From the NCBI GenBank assembly GCA_004212095.1, contig RXIJ01000051.1:1-15683 (forward strand): a stretch of DNA of 15,683 bases, in the 5' to 3' direction. The translations under genes were made by a program, and so were the position numbers. The notes beneath the pieces were generated by a model. That model was not told the origin of the DNA. It did no database searches and saw nothing but the letters and a program-made list of their open reading frames with translations. This DNA is from Methanosarcinales archaeon (GTDB lineage: Archaea > Halobacteriota > Methanosarcinia > Methanosarcinales > EX4572-44). Positions 1 to 7,740 of the stretch are shown here, in pieces (the stretch's first letter is position 1; each line of letters begins with the position of its first letter).

Positions 1-792
1 TGCGATCCGACAGATGATCATTGTCGGTGCGAATTATCTAAGGAGGAAAAGACAGATGCTGAGAGGAGGGAGAAGTTATGTCCTGTGTGTTATCTGTTTG
101 GGTGTGGTGGGTGGAGGAGGAAATTCAAATTGGAATTAAGAGCGGATAAAAATAGAAATATCGGGGATACTATCACAGAACCTCTTGAAGTAGGTAAAAA
201 AATATGGATGAGATTCGTTATCTTAAACAAAATATATCCAGAAGAGTGTACATTGTTAGTAAAAACAATAGAATCAATTTCAAAATATGGTTCCGTTGGT
301 GGAAAAACAGTCTTCAAGCCATCCGAAAATCCTAACAAGAATAACAAGTTACATCATCAAGATTTTGGTTTGATCCAATTGGAAGATAATATAGATTGTA
401 AATTATGTTCACGAGATGATGTTAGTAGATATATAGATAGTTTTAAACAACCTGATAGTGATCCAAATTGGCCCAATTTCAATAATTTTTGGTTTGCCAA
501 TGGAAAAGTATTGAACAGAAAAGTACACAATCAGATCGTTAATCGACCAGATAAAACCCCTACTAGGTATTCTGATAATGCCACAAACTTGCAGAGATGG
601 CTCGGTGGAACTCCTCAAAAAGATAGTAAAAAGATAATCTCCTTCCACACACCATCTGGTAAGCGAACATGGGGTTATGCAAGAAACACTGGAGAACTTG
701 AAGAGATAATTAACATGGTGATTGCAGCGAAAGGTTGGAGCCGAAAGGATTTTAAAAAAGGGGAGGTTGTGCTCAATGAACTCTTCCAATAA
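1..792 (+). CDS. Cmr1-like RAMP (Cas7-group) subunit of a type III CRISPR effector, 5'-truncated by the window edge
   Basis: The reading frame is open from base 1 and stops at 792, so the gene begins outside the window and the GTG at 85 is internal. The visible 263 residues contain CPVCYLFGCGGWRRKF near residues 27-42, the Cys-x-x-Cys plus LFG..GW.R.F signature of Cmr1-type RAMP proteins. Two more Cys-rich positions (C8, C10) precede it and could bind metal. In type III-B/III-C complexes Cmr1-like subunits cap the effector at the end that recognises the 3' part of the target RNA. The C-terminal half is lysine- and asparagine-rich and has no motif I can name. Its last 17 bases overlap the next gene, which fits an operon. 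The family assignment rests on one strong motif plus context. Another RAMP subgroup is possible but less likely. Confidence 0.75.
   Translation, partial: CDPTDDHCRCELSKEEKTDAERREKLCPVCYLFGCGGWRRKFKLELRADKNRNIGDTITEPLEVGKKIWMRFVILNKIYPEECTLLVKTIESISKYGSVGGKTVFKPSENPNKNNKLHHQDFGLIQLEDNIDCKLCSRDDVSRYIDSFKQPDSDPNWPNFNNFWFANGKVLNRKVHNQIVNRPDKTPTRYSDNATNLQRWLGGTPQKDSKKIISFHTPSGKRTWGYARNTGELEEIINMVIAAKGWSRKDFKKGEVVLNELFQ
761..766 (+). promoter_or_regulatory. Shine-Dalgarno site that fixes the start of the second RAMP gene
   Basis: GGGAGG lies 9 bases before ATG 776 and inside the end of the cmr1-like gene. It favours ATG 776 over the TTG at 722 in the same frame, which would add 18 residues and has no comparable upstream site. 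Confidence 0.6.
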
Positions 793-2143
793 GACCCATG
801 ATTTATGGAATTATCGAAAAATTGTGACCGAGGAAGACATCAAGCAATTGCTTGGAGATGAAAAAATAAATGTACCTTCCAGAATTCAATTGTTAACTCC
901 TGCAGTAGCCACCGATCTAAAAGACCATGCTCGAAGTGGAGATCGTGGTGTGGTGTCTTATATGTCATTAGTCGATAATGCAGACACCAAAAAAACAGAG
1001 TATTCTTATTCAAAATATATTGAGAATAAGTCCGAAATTATGAAAGATATTGGCGTATGGAAGCCAGTGATTCCAAACATGGAAATTCTACCGCGATTCA
1101 GTTGGTTTCTACAATTTAAATTTATACTTGAAAAATCCATGACTAGTAAAGATGATGAAATCTTTTACATAATTGATAACCCGGTGTGCAAAGAAAAAAT
1201 ATTCAAGGTTCCGATGTACCCAGCTTCAAGCTGGAAAGGGCGGCTCCGCTGGGTTGCATCCAAGAACTGGATCGAACATGATGGGTCCGCCGAAGGTCGC
1301 CTTCGCTTAAGTTTGCTTTTCGGCGATGAGACTGGTGAGGAAGGGGGGCGCGGGTTGTCAGTCTATCTGGACAATGCTCACAACGAGTCCAAAGCGCAGT
1401 ATCGAAAAATGTTAAAACAGGTGTTCGGGATTGGTTCTAACGAGGATATGCCCCATCATGCAGGCAAATTGTATTTTTATCCTACATTCTTTAATCGTAT
1501 CGGTCTGGAAGTAATTAATCCACATGATAGAAAAACGCGTGCTGGCACCAAACCAATTTATTTTGAATGCGTTCCAATGGGGGCGGATGGGCATTTTTCA
1601 CTTTTGTTCGTTCCTCGTGACAATAGTGATTATTCAGTTATTGGTGTAATCCAGGATATACGATTCACACTCAAGGCACTGAGTGATATGTTCCTCCTTT
1701 ACGGCTTCGGCGCTAAAACCTCCAGCGGCTTTGGGGTTGCAAAACCGGATCTTACTGAAGGGAACATCATCTTAAAAGCTGTTGGCATAGAAGCCAATCA
1801 AAAAGAGATAGAAAAACCACAACCGCCTGAAGAGGTATATGAAAAGTATCTCAACGAAAATGGCAGCGTTAAGGAGGAATTTAGGGGTAGTGGCAAGGCA
1901 GGGTTACTCAGCAGTCCTGAATATCATGAAAAGGGGAATCAACTGGGTGGAGGGGGTTTTAAAGAATTTGGGAGATTTAAGCAATGGTATGTTAAATCTA
2001 GCGAACGATGGCAGAAGCATCTCAAGTCCAAAGATGCCCCAGCACCTGAATGGCCGAACTGGACATTTTCGAGCTTCAAGGAATTGGCAGAACTGGCTGA
2101 ACAGATTGAAAAATCATTAAATCCTCAGGAGGGACCAAGGTGA
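776..2143 (+). CDS. Cmr6-like RAMP-superfamily subunit of the type III effector
   Basis: The protein has 455 residues from ATG 776. RAMP hallmarks are visible: PASSWKGRLRW at 149-159 (the P.SSxKGxxR element), LLFG at 180-183, GKLYFYPTFF at 230-239, INPHDRKTRAG at 247-257, and a glycine-rich loop GFGAKTSSGFG at 310-320, close to the GiGaKT..GyG of Cmr1 and Cmr6. I therefore infer a Cas7-group, Cmr6-like backbone or cap subunit binding crRNA or target RNA. The N-terminal ~100 residues and a charged tail (about 330-455) lie outside the recognisable fold, and the protein is longer than a usual Cmr6. Its stop overlaps the cas10 start as GTGA, which implies translational coupling. GC content jumps from about 30-37% to 50-60% across 1201-1380, the segment encoding the conserved core. 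Confidence 0.72.
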   Translation: MNSSNKTHDLWNYRKIVTEEDIKQLLGDEKINVPSRIQLLTPAVATDLKDHARSGDRGVVSYMSLVDNADTKKTEYSYSKYIENKSEIMKDIGVWKPVIPNMEILPRFSWFLQFKFILEKSMTSKDDEIFYIIDNPVCKEKIFKVPMYPASSWKGRLRWVASKNWIEHDGSAEGRLRLSLLFGDETGEEGGRGLSVYLDNAHNESKAQYRKMLKQVFGIGSNEDMPHHAGKLYFYPTFFNRIGLEVINPHDRKTRAGTKPIYFECVPMGADGHFSLLFVPRDNSDYSVIGVIQDIRFTLKALSDMFLLYGFGAKTSSGFGVAKPDLTEGNIILKAVGIEANQKEIEKPQPPEEVYEKYLNENGSVKEEFRGSGKAGLLSSPEYHEKGNQLGGGGFKEFGRFKQWYVKSSERWQKHLKSKDAPAPEWPNWTFSSFKELAELAEQIEKSLNPQEGPR

Positions 2144-4797
2144 CCGCTGATCTTAAGATTCTTACAGATAAGCAAGATGACCTGCTGCTGGCAGAGGTTG
2201 CGGCATGGCTGCACGACATGGGAAAATGCAGCGATGAGATGATAGAACGGCAAGCATCAGACAAACCACAACAACCAATTTTTCGGGGTGGAAATGATTA
2301 CAAAATCCATTTTTCACATCTTTTGGGTAGCAAAGCTAATTGCCGTATTGTTCTTAACGGTGAAAACGTCACACTGAAAGATTTGATAGAAAAAGGTATG
2401 CCAAAAGCGATAAGAAATAGCAATGAGTCTTGGATAATTCGATTTTTAGGAAGATGTCACGCTGCAGCTCATATTGAAAAAGAGGGGCAAGCTGATGCAA
2501 AACAAACAATCAACGACACTCGCTTAAGCAGTCCATTTGGATATGAAACAAAACCTTTAATTGGTATTACTTCTGGACTCAAAGGATTACCATTTGGTGG
2601 TATCTCAAACCGATCCCCATTTCTGAATGATCTGAAAAAAGTATTCAAAAATGCACCAGGTGACACTGAAAGACCAATAAATGAAGTGGATCTATGGGAC
2701 TGGTCAAGCATCGTCGCCGCTTTGTGTAAATCGGCTCTGGCTGGTGAACTTCTCGGAAACAAAACACCCAACCCAAACGATTTGAGATGGCGGCTTCTGG
2801 CGATAAGATTTGATTCAGAACAGATATGGGGGACTGCCTCAAAGATGCCGATATTGAACGCAAGAAAAAGGTGGGTTACTGATGGATTGGATAACGTGAA
2901 AAATCTTTTTGAGGAGGAATATCCTCTTGGAAACGAAGTTTACAGGGATGAAAACGGCAGCATATTTGTTGTACCTGACATTCAAGATTTAGTTAAGATG
3001 AGAGACTCTAAAAAAGATAAGACGTTAGAGGAAGTAATATCAGAAACACTTGGGTACAAAGGCGAAATTGTCATCACCCCGTCTATGGATACAGATCCAT
3101 GGTGGGGGCAAGATCCAAAAAGACGTCCTAATGAAGACAAGATTCCACCCATCGGTGAAATTCTCTCTAAAAACCCACGCTCTCCGCCAGATGCAACAAC
3201 AGTGAAACAATGGTGGGACGCGGCTCACGGCAATCCTGAAATGTGCACAATTTCGTGGCTGCGTCCGCAAGGACCGACTAAAAAGGGACTCAACCGAAAA
3301 GCATCGGATCATTGGGCAGAAAAAGTTACAGGTAGAGCAGAAGAATGGCTACGAAATAGACGTGACACAACAATATGGATAGATGAGGCGACAGACACCT
3401 ACGGACGAATCTGTTTGATAACCGGAAAACTCGATATTTCAGATTGGCTGAAACCAGATGGGCACATCAAGACCTTACTCGTAAAACCCCCGGATGCATC
3501 AAATAAGGCAGAACCAAAAACCCCATCCTTTGCCCGCATACGCAGGATATGGACGACCACAAAAACATTCTGGGTTGATGTGACGCGGGATTTACAAGAA
3601 AATATAGATCCAGCCAAGAGGCTGAAGATAACCGGGGAATTTATCCCAGAGAATTCATCCAATCATCTCACAAAGTTCAGCGCCTACGAAGCCGAACTGG
3701 ATGAGGTACGGTTCAGCATCTTCCACGCTGGCGGCAGTGAGTACATCATCACTGATAACCTTCAGCGGCTGGCTGAAAAAATGGACGTTACTGTAGAACG
3801 GTTAAAAGCACACATCGATGGCAAGACCCTGTGTATTTACGATTCCGAAGGAAAAAACAGACAAAAGCCCATCGGTCATCTGGCAGCACCGCAACTTGAA
3901 ACCGAAGCCATATCCTACCTTCCTGCAATACCTATCCTCTCTGAGCCCAGCATATTCATGGCAATTGTTCCTGCCGATAAAGCCCTGAAGGTAGCTAACC
4001 ACATCAAAGAAAAGTACGAGAAAGAGATGGGGAAGGTCAGGAACCGCCTACCGCTCACTCTGGGGATGGTATTTGCCAAATCCCACACCCCATTAGCCGC
4101 TCTGATGGACGCAGGCAGAAGAATGCTTCAGCAGTCCCACGAAGAGGAGGACTGGACACTGTACACGGATGCAATTGATTGCGGTACGGAATGTATCCTG
4201 AACTTCACAAACAAGCAAACATGGCACATCCCTGTGAAGATGGGTGACAAGACAACTGATGACATCTGGTATCCGTACTTCTATGTAAACGGGGTTCCCA
4301 CTGGACGTTCTACTGCGTTCAAGAGTATAAACGGGTGGCTGGTCCATGCCAGGGAATTAAAGAAAGGCGATACAGTAAAAATTTGTCCCTCCAGATTTGA
4401 TTTTGAATTTCTGGATTCTGCTTCCCGCAGGTTTGAGATAAGTTATGATCAGGAAACCGGAAAACGGCGAGATATCTTGAAATCAGAAAGACCCTACCTG
4501 CTGGAGGAACTGGAACATTTTCGGAGATTACGGGGGATTTTTTCTGAAAAAAAATTAGCAAGGACTCAGATCAAGAATATGATCGGTCTTATAGAGACGA
4601 AACGAGAAGAATGGTCATCAAAAAAAGATGATGATATTTTCAGGAGATTTGTTCACGATGTTCTTCACAATGCCAACTGGAATGATGGAATACCTTCCGA
4701 GATAGAGGAATTGGAAGATGCAGCAGTCAGTGGTAAGCTCAGAGATATTGTTGAACTCTACATGGATATAATTAAAAATCAGGAGGAATCTAAATGA
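2140..4797 (+). CDS. csx11: Cas10-family large subunit, Csx11-like (type III-C), HD domain kept, GGDD absent
   Basis: The 885-residue protein starts at GTG 2140, overlapping the previous stop, with AGGAGGGA just upstream. An HD domain opens it: AAWLHDMGKC gives H25-D26, with further histidines at H57, H60, H107 and H111. This is the expected nuclease. Around 411-437 is DTYGRICLITGKLDISDWL-like sequence, typical of Csx11 as I recall it. The second palm region is clear: PSIFMAIVPADKAL at 603-616, then RNRLPLTLGMVFA at 634-646 and PLAALMDAGRRML at 651-663. These align with Cas10 segments that normally follow GGDD, but the preceding residues are LSEPS. Known family logic: subtype III-C (MTH326/Csx11) has an inactivated cyclase-like domain. 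Cyclic oligoadenylate synthesis is therefore not expected. The C-terminal ~100 residues are charged and helical-looking. Confidence 0.85.
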   Translation: MTADLKILTDKQDDLLLAEVAAWLHDMGKCSDEMIERQASDKPQQPIFRGGNDYKIHFSHLLGSKANCRIVLNGENVTLKDLIEKGMPKAIRNSNESWIIRFLGRCHAAAHIEKEGQADAKQTINDTRLSSPFGYETKPLIGITSGLKGLPFGGISNRSPFLNDLKKVFKNAPGDTERPINEVDLWDWSSIVAALCKSALAGELLGNKTPNPNDLRWRLLAIRFDSEQIWGTASKMPILNARKRWVTDGLDNVKNLFEEEYPLGNEVYRDENGSIFVVPDIQDLVKMRDSKKDKTLEEVISETLGYKGEIVITPSMDTDPWWGQDPKRRPNEDKIPPIGEILSKNPRSPPDATTVKQWWDAAHGNPEMCTISWLRPQGPTKKGLNRKASDHWAEKVTGRAEEWLRNRRDTTIWIDEATDTYGRICLITGKLDISDWLKPDGHIKTLLVKPPDASNKAEPKTPSFARIRRIWTTTKTFWVDVTRDLQENIDPAKRLKITGEFIPENSSNHLTKFSAYEAELDEVRFSIFHAGGSEYIITDNLQRLAEKMDVTVERLKAHIDGKTLCIYDSEGKNRQKPIGHLAAPQLETEAISYLPAIPILSEPSIFMAIVPADKALKVANHIKEKYEKEMGKVRNRLPLTLGMVFAKSHTPLAALMDAGRRMLQQSHEEEDWTLYTDAIDCGTECILNFTNKQTWHIPVKMGDKTTDDIWYPYFYVNGVPTGRSTAFKSINGWLVHARELKKGDTVKICPSRFDFEFLDSASRRFEISYDQETGKRRDILKSERPYLLEELEHFRRLRGIFSEKKLARTQIKNMIGLIETKREEWSSKKDDDIFRRFVHDVLHNANWNDGIPSEIEELEDAAVSGKLRDIVELYMDIIKNQEESK

Positions 4798-5750
4798 GTA
4801 AAGATGGTAAAAAGTTGTACACCCACCAGCGTTTTGTGTCAATGGCACTCGACCCTGTGCATATCGGAACCGGGGGCTATCGCCTTGGGCGTGTGGACAA
4901 TACGATAGTCAGAGAGCCCGGAACGAACCTGCCAAAGATACCAGGTACCAGCCTGCTTGGTGCAGCCAGAAGCTATGCTGCAATGCGCTATGGAAAACCA
5001 GAAGCTGCAGGACAACATAAGAAATTAACGAATGATCAAAAGAAGAACTGCCCGATAATCTATACGTTCGGCACATATGCGGAAACAGGGGGCGGTCAGG
5101 CAGGAAAGGTAAGCATCGGTGACGCACATATTCTCTTCTTTCCAGTCTATTCTATGGCTGGTCCTATGTGGGTAAGCACAAAGGAAGTGATAGAATGTGC
5201 TGGCTTTGGATCGAACGGCGTTAATGATATAGGCGATGAGACGGTACACACATCTCTTAACTTGACAAAGGATAGACTCAATCTCGGTTGGTTATTGCTC
5301 AAAGCCGAAACCGGGCTTAGCATAACCTTACCAGATCCAGGCTCAAGCAAAGAAGAATGGCCGGCAATATTCAGTAGAATCGCTCTTGTATCCCCAAAAT
5401 TGTTCTCGCAGATAGTCAACAGCAACCTCGAAGTCCGCACTTCGGTTGCAATAAATCCGGAAACCGGTGCAGCCGAAGATAAGGCATTGTTCACCTATGA
5501 GGCGATACCACGAGCAACATGGCTATGGTTTGATGTGATAGATGATAACTATTCAGGAGCTTTTCCAGTAACTGAAAATCAGTTCAAAGGTGGGGAGGAA
5601 AACAGTGGAGATTCGATTGGAAAGAAATGGGATTGTCCATTAGATGTTGTCAGAACAGGACTTGAACTGGTAGAGTACCTCGGCGTTGGCGGCATGGGTA
5701 CGCGAGGCTTCGGTAGAATTAAACCTCTGGCTGACTGGGAGGTTGAGTGA
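4794..5750 (+). CDS. Cmr4-like Cas7 backbone subunit of the type III effector
   Basis: The protein has 318 residues. The ATG shares ATGA with the cas10 stop, and AGGAGG lies just before it. It opens with PVHIGTGG (21-28), followed by GRVDNTIVRE (32-41) and KIPGTSLLGAARSYA (48-62), the classic Cmr4/Csm3 pattern. Asp35 sits where the catalytic aspartate of Cmr4 and Csm3 cuts target RNA at 6-nt intervals, so RNase activity is inferred. RTSVAINPETGAAEDKALF at 215-233 resembles the Cmr4 thumb segment, and LGVGGMGTRGFGRIK at 296-310 is the glycine-rich loop. In the complex several copies would form the filament along the crRNA. The length is normal for Cmr4. The assignment to a Cas7 backbone subunit is firm, and the III-C rather than III-B label comes from the neighbouring Cas10. 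Confidence 0.87.
   Translation: MSKDGKKLYTHQRFVSMALDPVHIGTGGYRLGRVDNTIVREPGTNLPKIPGTSLLGAARSYAAMRYGKPEAAGQHKKLTNDQKKNCPIIYTFGTYAETGGGQAGKVSIGDAHILFFPVYSMAGPMWVSTKEVIECAGFGSNGVNDIGDETVHTSLNLTKDRLNLGWLLLKAETGLSITLPDPGSSKEEWPAIFSRIALVSPKLFSQIVNSNLEVRTSVAINPETGAAEDKALFTYEAIPRATWLWFDVIDDNYSGAFPVTENQFKGGEENSGDSIGKKWDCPLDVVRTGLELVEYLGVGGMGTRGFGRIKPLADWEVE
5737..5742 (+). promoter_or_regulatory. Shine-Dalgarno site of the small-subunit gene
   Basis: GGGAGG inside the end of the cmr4-like gene lies 7 bases before ATG 5750. It favours ATG 5750, in a TGATG overlap, over the in-frame GTG at 5747. Confidence 0.55.
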
Positions 5751-6115
5751 TGAATCTTGATCTTGAATCTGCAAAAGCCGCACAGGAAATAATAACAGAA
5801 ACAAAAGAAAGAAAAGCGAGTGAAGTAGAAAATATTATCACCAAAACCCTGGGTGTTCTGCAGGAAAATGGGGTTTACGCGTGCATACTATTCCTTTGTT
5901 CTCGTAACAGCGACTCTGATAATGTGGTTAGAACAAAACTACTTGAAATGACAAAACTGCTGAAACTTGAGCCACCAAATGGAGATAAATCCGAAGACGT
6001 ACTGAAATTTATAACCGACAACATCTGCAACGATATTGACGCCATCCTGCTGACCAAACAACTCTGGGAGCAGATATTGATCTATGCCCGCTATGGTGCG
6101 AAAGCCAGGGAGTAA
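5750..6115 (+). CDS. Cmr5-like small subunit (Cas11)
   Basis: This short protein (121 residues) looks almost entirely alpha-helical. It begins with an amphipathic stretch (LESAKAAQEI, then KERKASEVENII) and ends with a helix running through KQLWEQILIYARYG. The size, charge pattern and position between the cmr4-like and last RAMP genes match Cmr5/Cas11, which forms the inner filament contacting the target-crRNA duplex. The start overlaps the previous stop as TGATG. A GTG three bases earlier is an alternative adding one residue. Small subunits diverge quickly, so the call depends as much on context as on sequence. No catalytic motif is expected or seen. Confidence 0.75.
   Translation: MNLDLESAKAAQEIITETKERKASEVENIITKTLGVLQENGVYACILFLCSRNSDSDNVVRTKLLEMTKLLKLEPPNGDKSEDVLKFITDNICNDIDAILLTKQLWEQILIYARYGAKARE
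6107..6112 (+). promoter_or_regulatory. Shine-Dalgarno site of the last RAMP gene
   Basis: AGGGAG lies 7 bases before ATG 6120 and overlaps the end of the small-subunit gene. It picks ATG 6120 over the in-frame upstream codon at 6084, which would overlap the small-subunit gene by 32 bases. Confidence 0.55.
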
Positions 6116-6119
6116 TAAC

Positions 6120-6908
6120 ATGAGATGGTCCCTCTATCAGGTAAGTCTACGCATCCTTTCACCGATCCATATCGGATGGAGAAAAACAGGGAATCTGCAG
6201 CAAACTCGCCCGTATGTGACTGGCAAGACTCTGTGGGGTGCATTAACGGCTAGACTTGTTAGGGACTTAGGGAATAATAATTATCAGAAAATGGGAAAGA
6301 TTGTTAACGACAAATTGATGTTTACATATTTTTACCCAACTACAGACTCCAGCAAGGTCGTTGTGTGGCCATGGGATGATTCAGATAAATTTTCATGGAT
6401 GTATCTTGGCAGTTACGCCAGTACTGCATTAAAAGACAAAATCGTCGATGAGGGCATGCTACACGAAACAGAGTATATATCCACAAAAACCAGAGATGGA
6501 AAACAGGTATATTTGATGGGATATATTATTGAAAAAGAAGGCTGTGAATTGGCATGGAGAGAGGCACTAAAAAGGATTCAGATTGGTGGCGAGCGAGGAT
6601 ATGGCTGGGGACGTGTTAAACTAATTGACAAACCTAAAAAGAGCAAATATTGTTTTAATAGTTATGCCTTTGATAGTAACAGAGATATACCTCAAATTAC
6701 TGTGCAAAAAGACAAACCAATCCTTGCCCATGCTCTGGTAGATGGATTAAATTGTAATGGAACAATAGAACCTTTTGTTGGTAGAGAGACAAACGAAAAC
6801 AAGGAGTTTGGAGGGGTGGTTTCCAGAGCAGAGATTTGCTGGATTCCAGGCAGTGCAGTAAAGAGAGAAACAATGTTTATGATGTCAGAGAAAGGAATAT
6901 GGAAATAA
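6120..6908 (+). CDS. Cas5/Cmr3-like RAMP subunit, last gene of the type III operon
   Basis: The protein has 262 residues from ATG 6120, four bases after the small-subunit stop. It has RAMP features: SPIHIGWRKTG at 14-24, RPYVTGKTLWGALTARL at 30-46 (the ferredoxin-like fold helix-turn), FTYFYP at 68-73, and a glycine-rich loop IQIGGERGYGWGRV at 153-166. A second conserved-looking block is IEPFVGRETNENKEFGG at 216-232, ending with ICWIPGS and a terminal GIWK. The GGER.yGwGR loop and single-copy position suggest the Cas5-type subunit that holds the crRNA 5' tag, as Cmr3 does in III-B. This role is inferred, and a divergent Cmr6-type subunit is the alternative. Nothing suggests truncation. The operon appears to end here, since the next 150 bases are non-coding. 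Confidence 0.68.
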   Translation: MRWSLYQVSLRILSPIHIGWRKTGNLQQTRPYVTGKTLWGALTARLVRDLGNNNYQKMGKIVNDKLMFTYFYPTTDSSKVVVWPWDDSDKFSWMYLGSYASTALKDKIVDEGMLHETEYISTKTRDGKQVYLMGYIIEKEGCELAWREALKRIQIGGERGYGWGRVKLIDKPKKSKYCFNSYAFDSNRDIPQITVQKDKPILAHALVDGLNCNGTIEPFVGRETNENKEFGGVVSRAEICWIPGSAVKRETMFMMSEKGIWK

Positions 6909-6962
6909 GAAAAAGAGCTATGAGATAGTTTGAGATCGGTAAATCCATGACATTAAATAATA

Positions 6963-7013
6963 GAGCGTATCTGGCTACGATGCTACGCATCTTCGCCAAC
7001 TTCAGATACGCTC
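6963..7013. repeat. 11-bp perfect inverted repeat with an inner 5-bp repeat, between the CRISPR operon and the CBS gene
   Basis: GAGCGTATCTG (6963-6973) and CAGATACGCTC (7003-7013) are perfect reverse complements separated by 29 bases. Inside the loop GATGC (6979-6983) and GCATC (6987-6991) form a second small hairpin. No T-run follows on the + strand, so a simple terminator is not obvious. On the - strand the stem is followed by a T/A-rich stretch. The rest of the 6909-7058 gap holds an AT-rich segment near 6951-6962 that could be a promoter, and nothing else recognised. Confidence 0.6.
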
Positions 7014-7044
7014 AAAATGGTAAAAAGAACAGCACAACCTAAGT

Positions 7045-7050
7045 AGGAGG
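7045..7050 (+). promoter_or_regulatory. Shine-Dalgarno site that decides a TTG start
   Basis: AGGAGG ends 8 bases before TTG 7059, the start of the CBS-domain gene. The nearer ATG at 7054 reads only Met-Ile-stop, so the TTG must be the real start or the ATG acts as a decoy. Confidence 0.6.
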
Positions 7051-7058
7051 AATATGAT

Positions 7059-7547
7059 TTGAAAGTTAAAGATGTAATGAACACAAATGTAATAACGTGC
7101 ACACCTGAAGAAACCGTAAAGAACGCCGCACAGGTACTGAAGAAACGCAGAATAAGCGGTCTTCCGGTAGTAAAGAACAATCGGCTTGTTGGGATAGTAA
7201 CCGAGACAGATATATTAAAATTATTAAAAAACCCTTCTGTTAGTGAAGACCTGTGGCTTCCAAGCCCCTTTGAAGTAATAGAGGTGCCACTACGAGAGCT
7301 CATCGGATGGGAAGAATTAAAACACAGTCTCGAAAGCATCGAAAACAAACCGGTGGAAAAGATAATGACGAAGAAAGTTTACACGGTCTCGCCTGAAGAT
7401 AGTATTGAAACTGCATCTGAAAAAATGGTAAAACATAGAATAAACCGGCTGCCAGTGATGGAAAACGAGAAGCTTGCCGGGATAGTTGCGCGCGGCGACA
7501 TCATAAAAGCCTTATCAGATGAAAGAAGTAAAAACATTGTTGAGTAA
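7059..7547 (+). CDS. Protein with two CBS domains (stand-alone CBS pair)
   Basis: The 162-residue protein consists of little more than a Bateman module. CBS 1 spans about 4-57 (VKDVMNTNVITCTPEETV, then SGLPVVKNNRLVGIVTETDIL). CBS 2 spans about 100-153 (EKIMTKKVYTVSPEDSIE, then NRLPVMENEKLAGIVARGDII). The two are joined by a linker of about 40 residues. Such proteins bind adenosyl ligands (AMP, ATP, S-adenosylmethionine or cyclic dinucleotides in characterised cases) and usually regulate a partner. No catalytic domain, membrane segment or DNA-binding helix is seen, so the partner cannot be named. The start is TTG, supported by a strong ribosome binding site. It follows the CRISPR operon on the same strand after 150 bases with an inverted repeat, so it is probably transcribed separately. 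Any CRISPR link is speculative. Confidence 0.88.
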   Translation: MKVKDVMNTNVITCTPEETVKNAAQVLKKRRISGLPVVKNNRLVGIVTETDILKLLKNPSVSEDLWLPSPFEVIEVPLRELIGWEELKHSLESIENKPVEKIMTKKVYTVSPEDSIETASEKMVKHRINRLPVMENEKLAGIVARGDIIKALSDERSKNIVE

Positions 7548-7615
7548 AATCCGCACACAACGTGAGCAGAACTACACAACCTCGTTGTGTAAAAAATAAC
7601 CTAAAACTTTCAATT

Positions 7616-7638
7616 CTCGATTGCGGGAAGCAATCGAG
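7616..7638 (+). repeat. 9-bp perfect hairpin within the candidate ωRNA
   Basis: CTCGATTGC and GCAATCGAG flank a GGGAA loop. It is the strongest simple hairpin in the non-coding part of the window. GATTGC could alternatively pair with the second GCAATC at 7646-7651. Confidence 0.7.
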
Positions 7639-7734
7639 TTGTGTAGCAATCAAAATTCATCAAGATGTGATTGTCAATCACCCCTCCCTTCGGAAGGGGC
7701 TTGAACTGTGAGGATCAAGAGTAATTGATTGATT

Positions 7735-7740
7735 AGGAGG
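7735..7740 (+). promoter_or_regulatory. Shine-Dalgarno site of iscB
   Basis: AGGAGG lies 9 bases before ATG 7750. It rules out the in-frame TTG at 7729, which is upstream of this site. Confidence 0.65.

Noticed and set aside
3715..3750. GGSE at Cas10 residues 531-534 (HAGGSEYI) looks like a GGDD motif.
   Set aside because: Both aspartates are missing, and it lies about 70 residues before the segment that pattern-matches the GGDD-containing palm strand.
5147..5494. A 115-codon open frame on the - strand inside the cmr4-like gene.
   Set aside because: It is opposite conserved RAMP sequence with no motif or ribosome binding site.
7573..7597. The 8-bp hairpin after the CBS gene as its terminator.
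   Set aside because: It is followed by A-rich rather than T-rich sequence on the + strand, and its arms fit better as part of the structured region in front of iscB.
7553..7731. The repeated ACACAAC and GCAATC segments as a CRISPR array.
   Set aside because: The repeats are only 6-8 bases, are partly inverted and are irregularly spaced. No direct repeat of 20-40 bases with even spacers occurs in the window.
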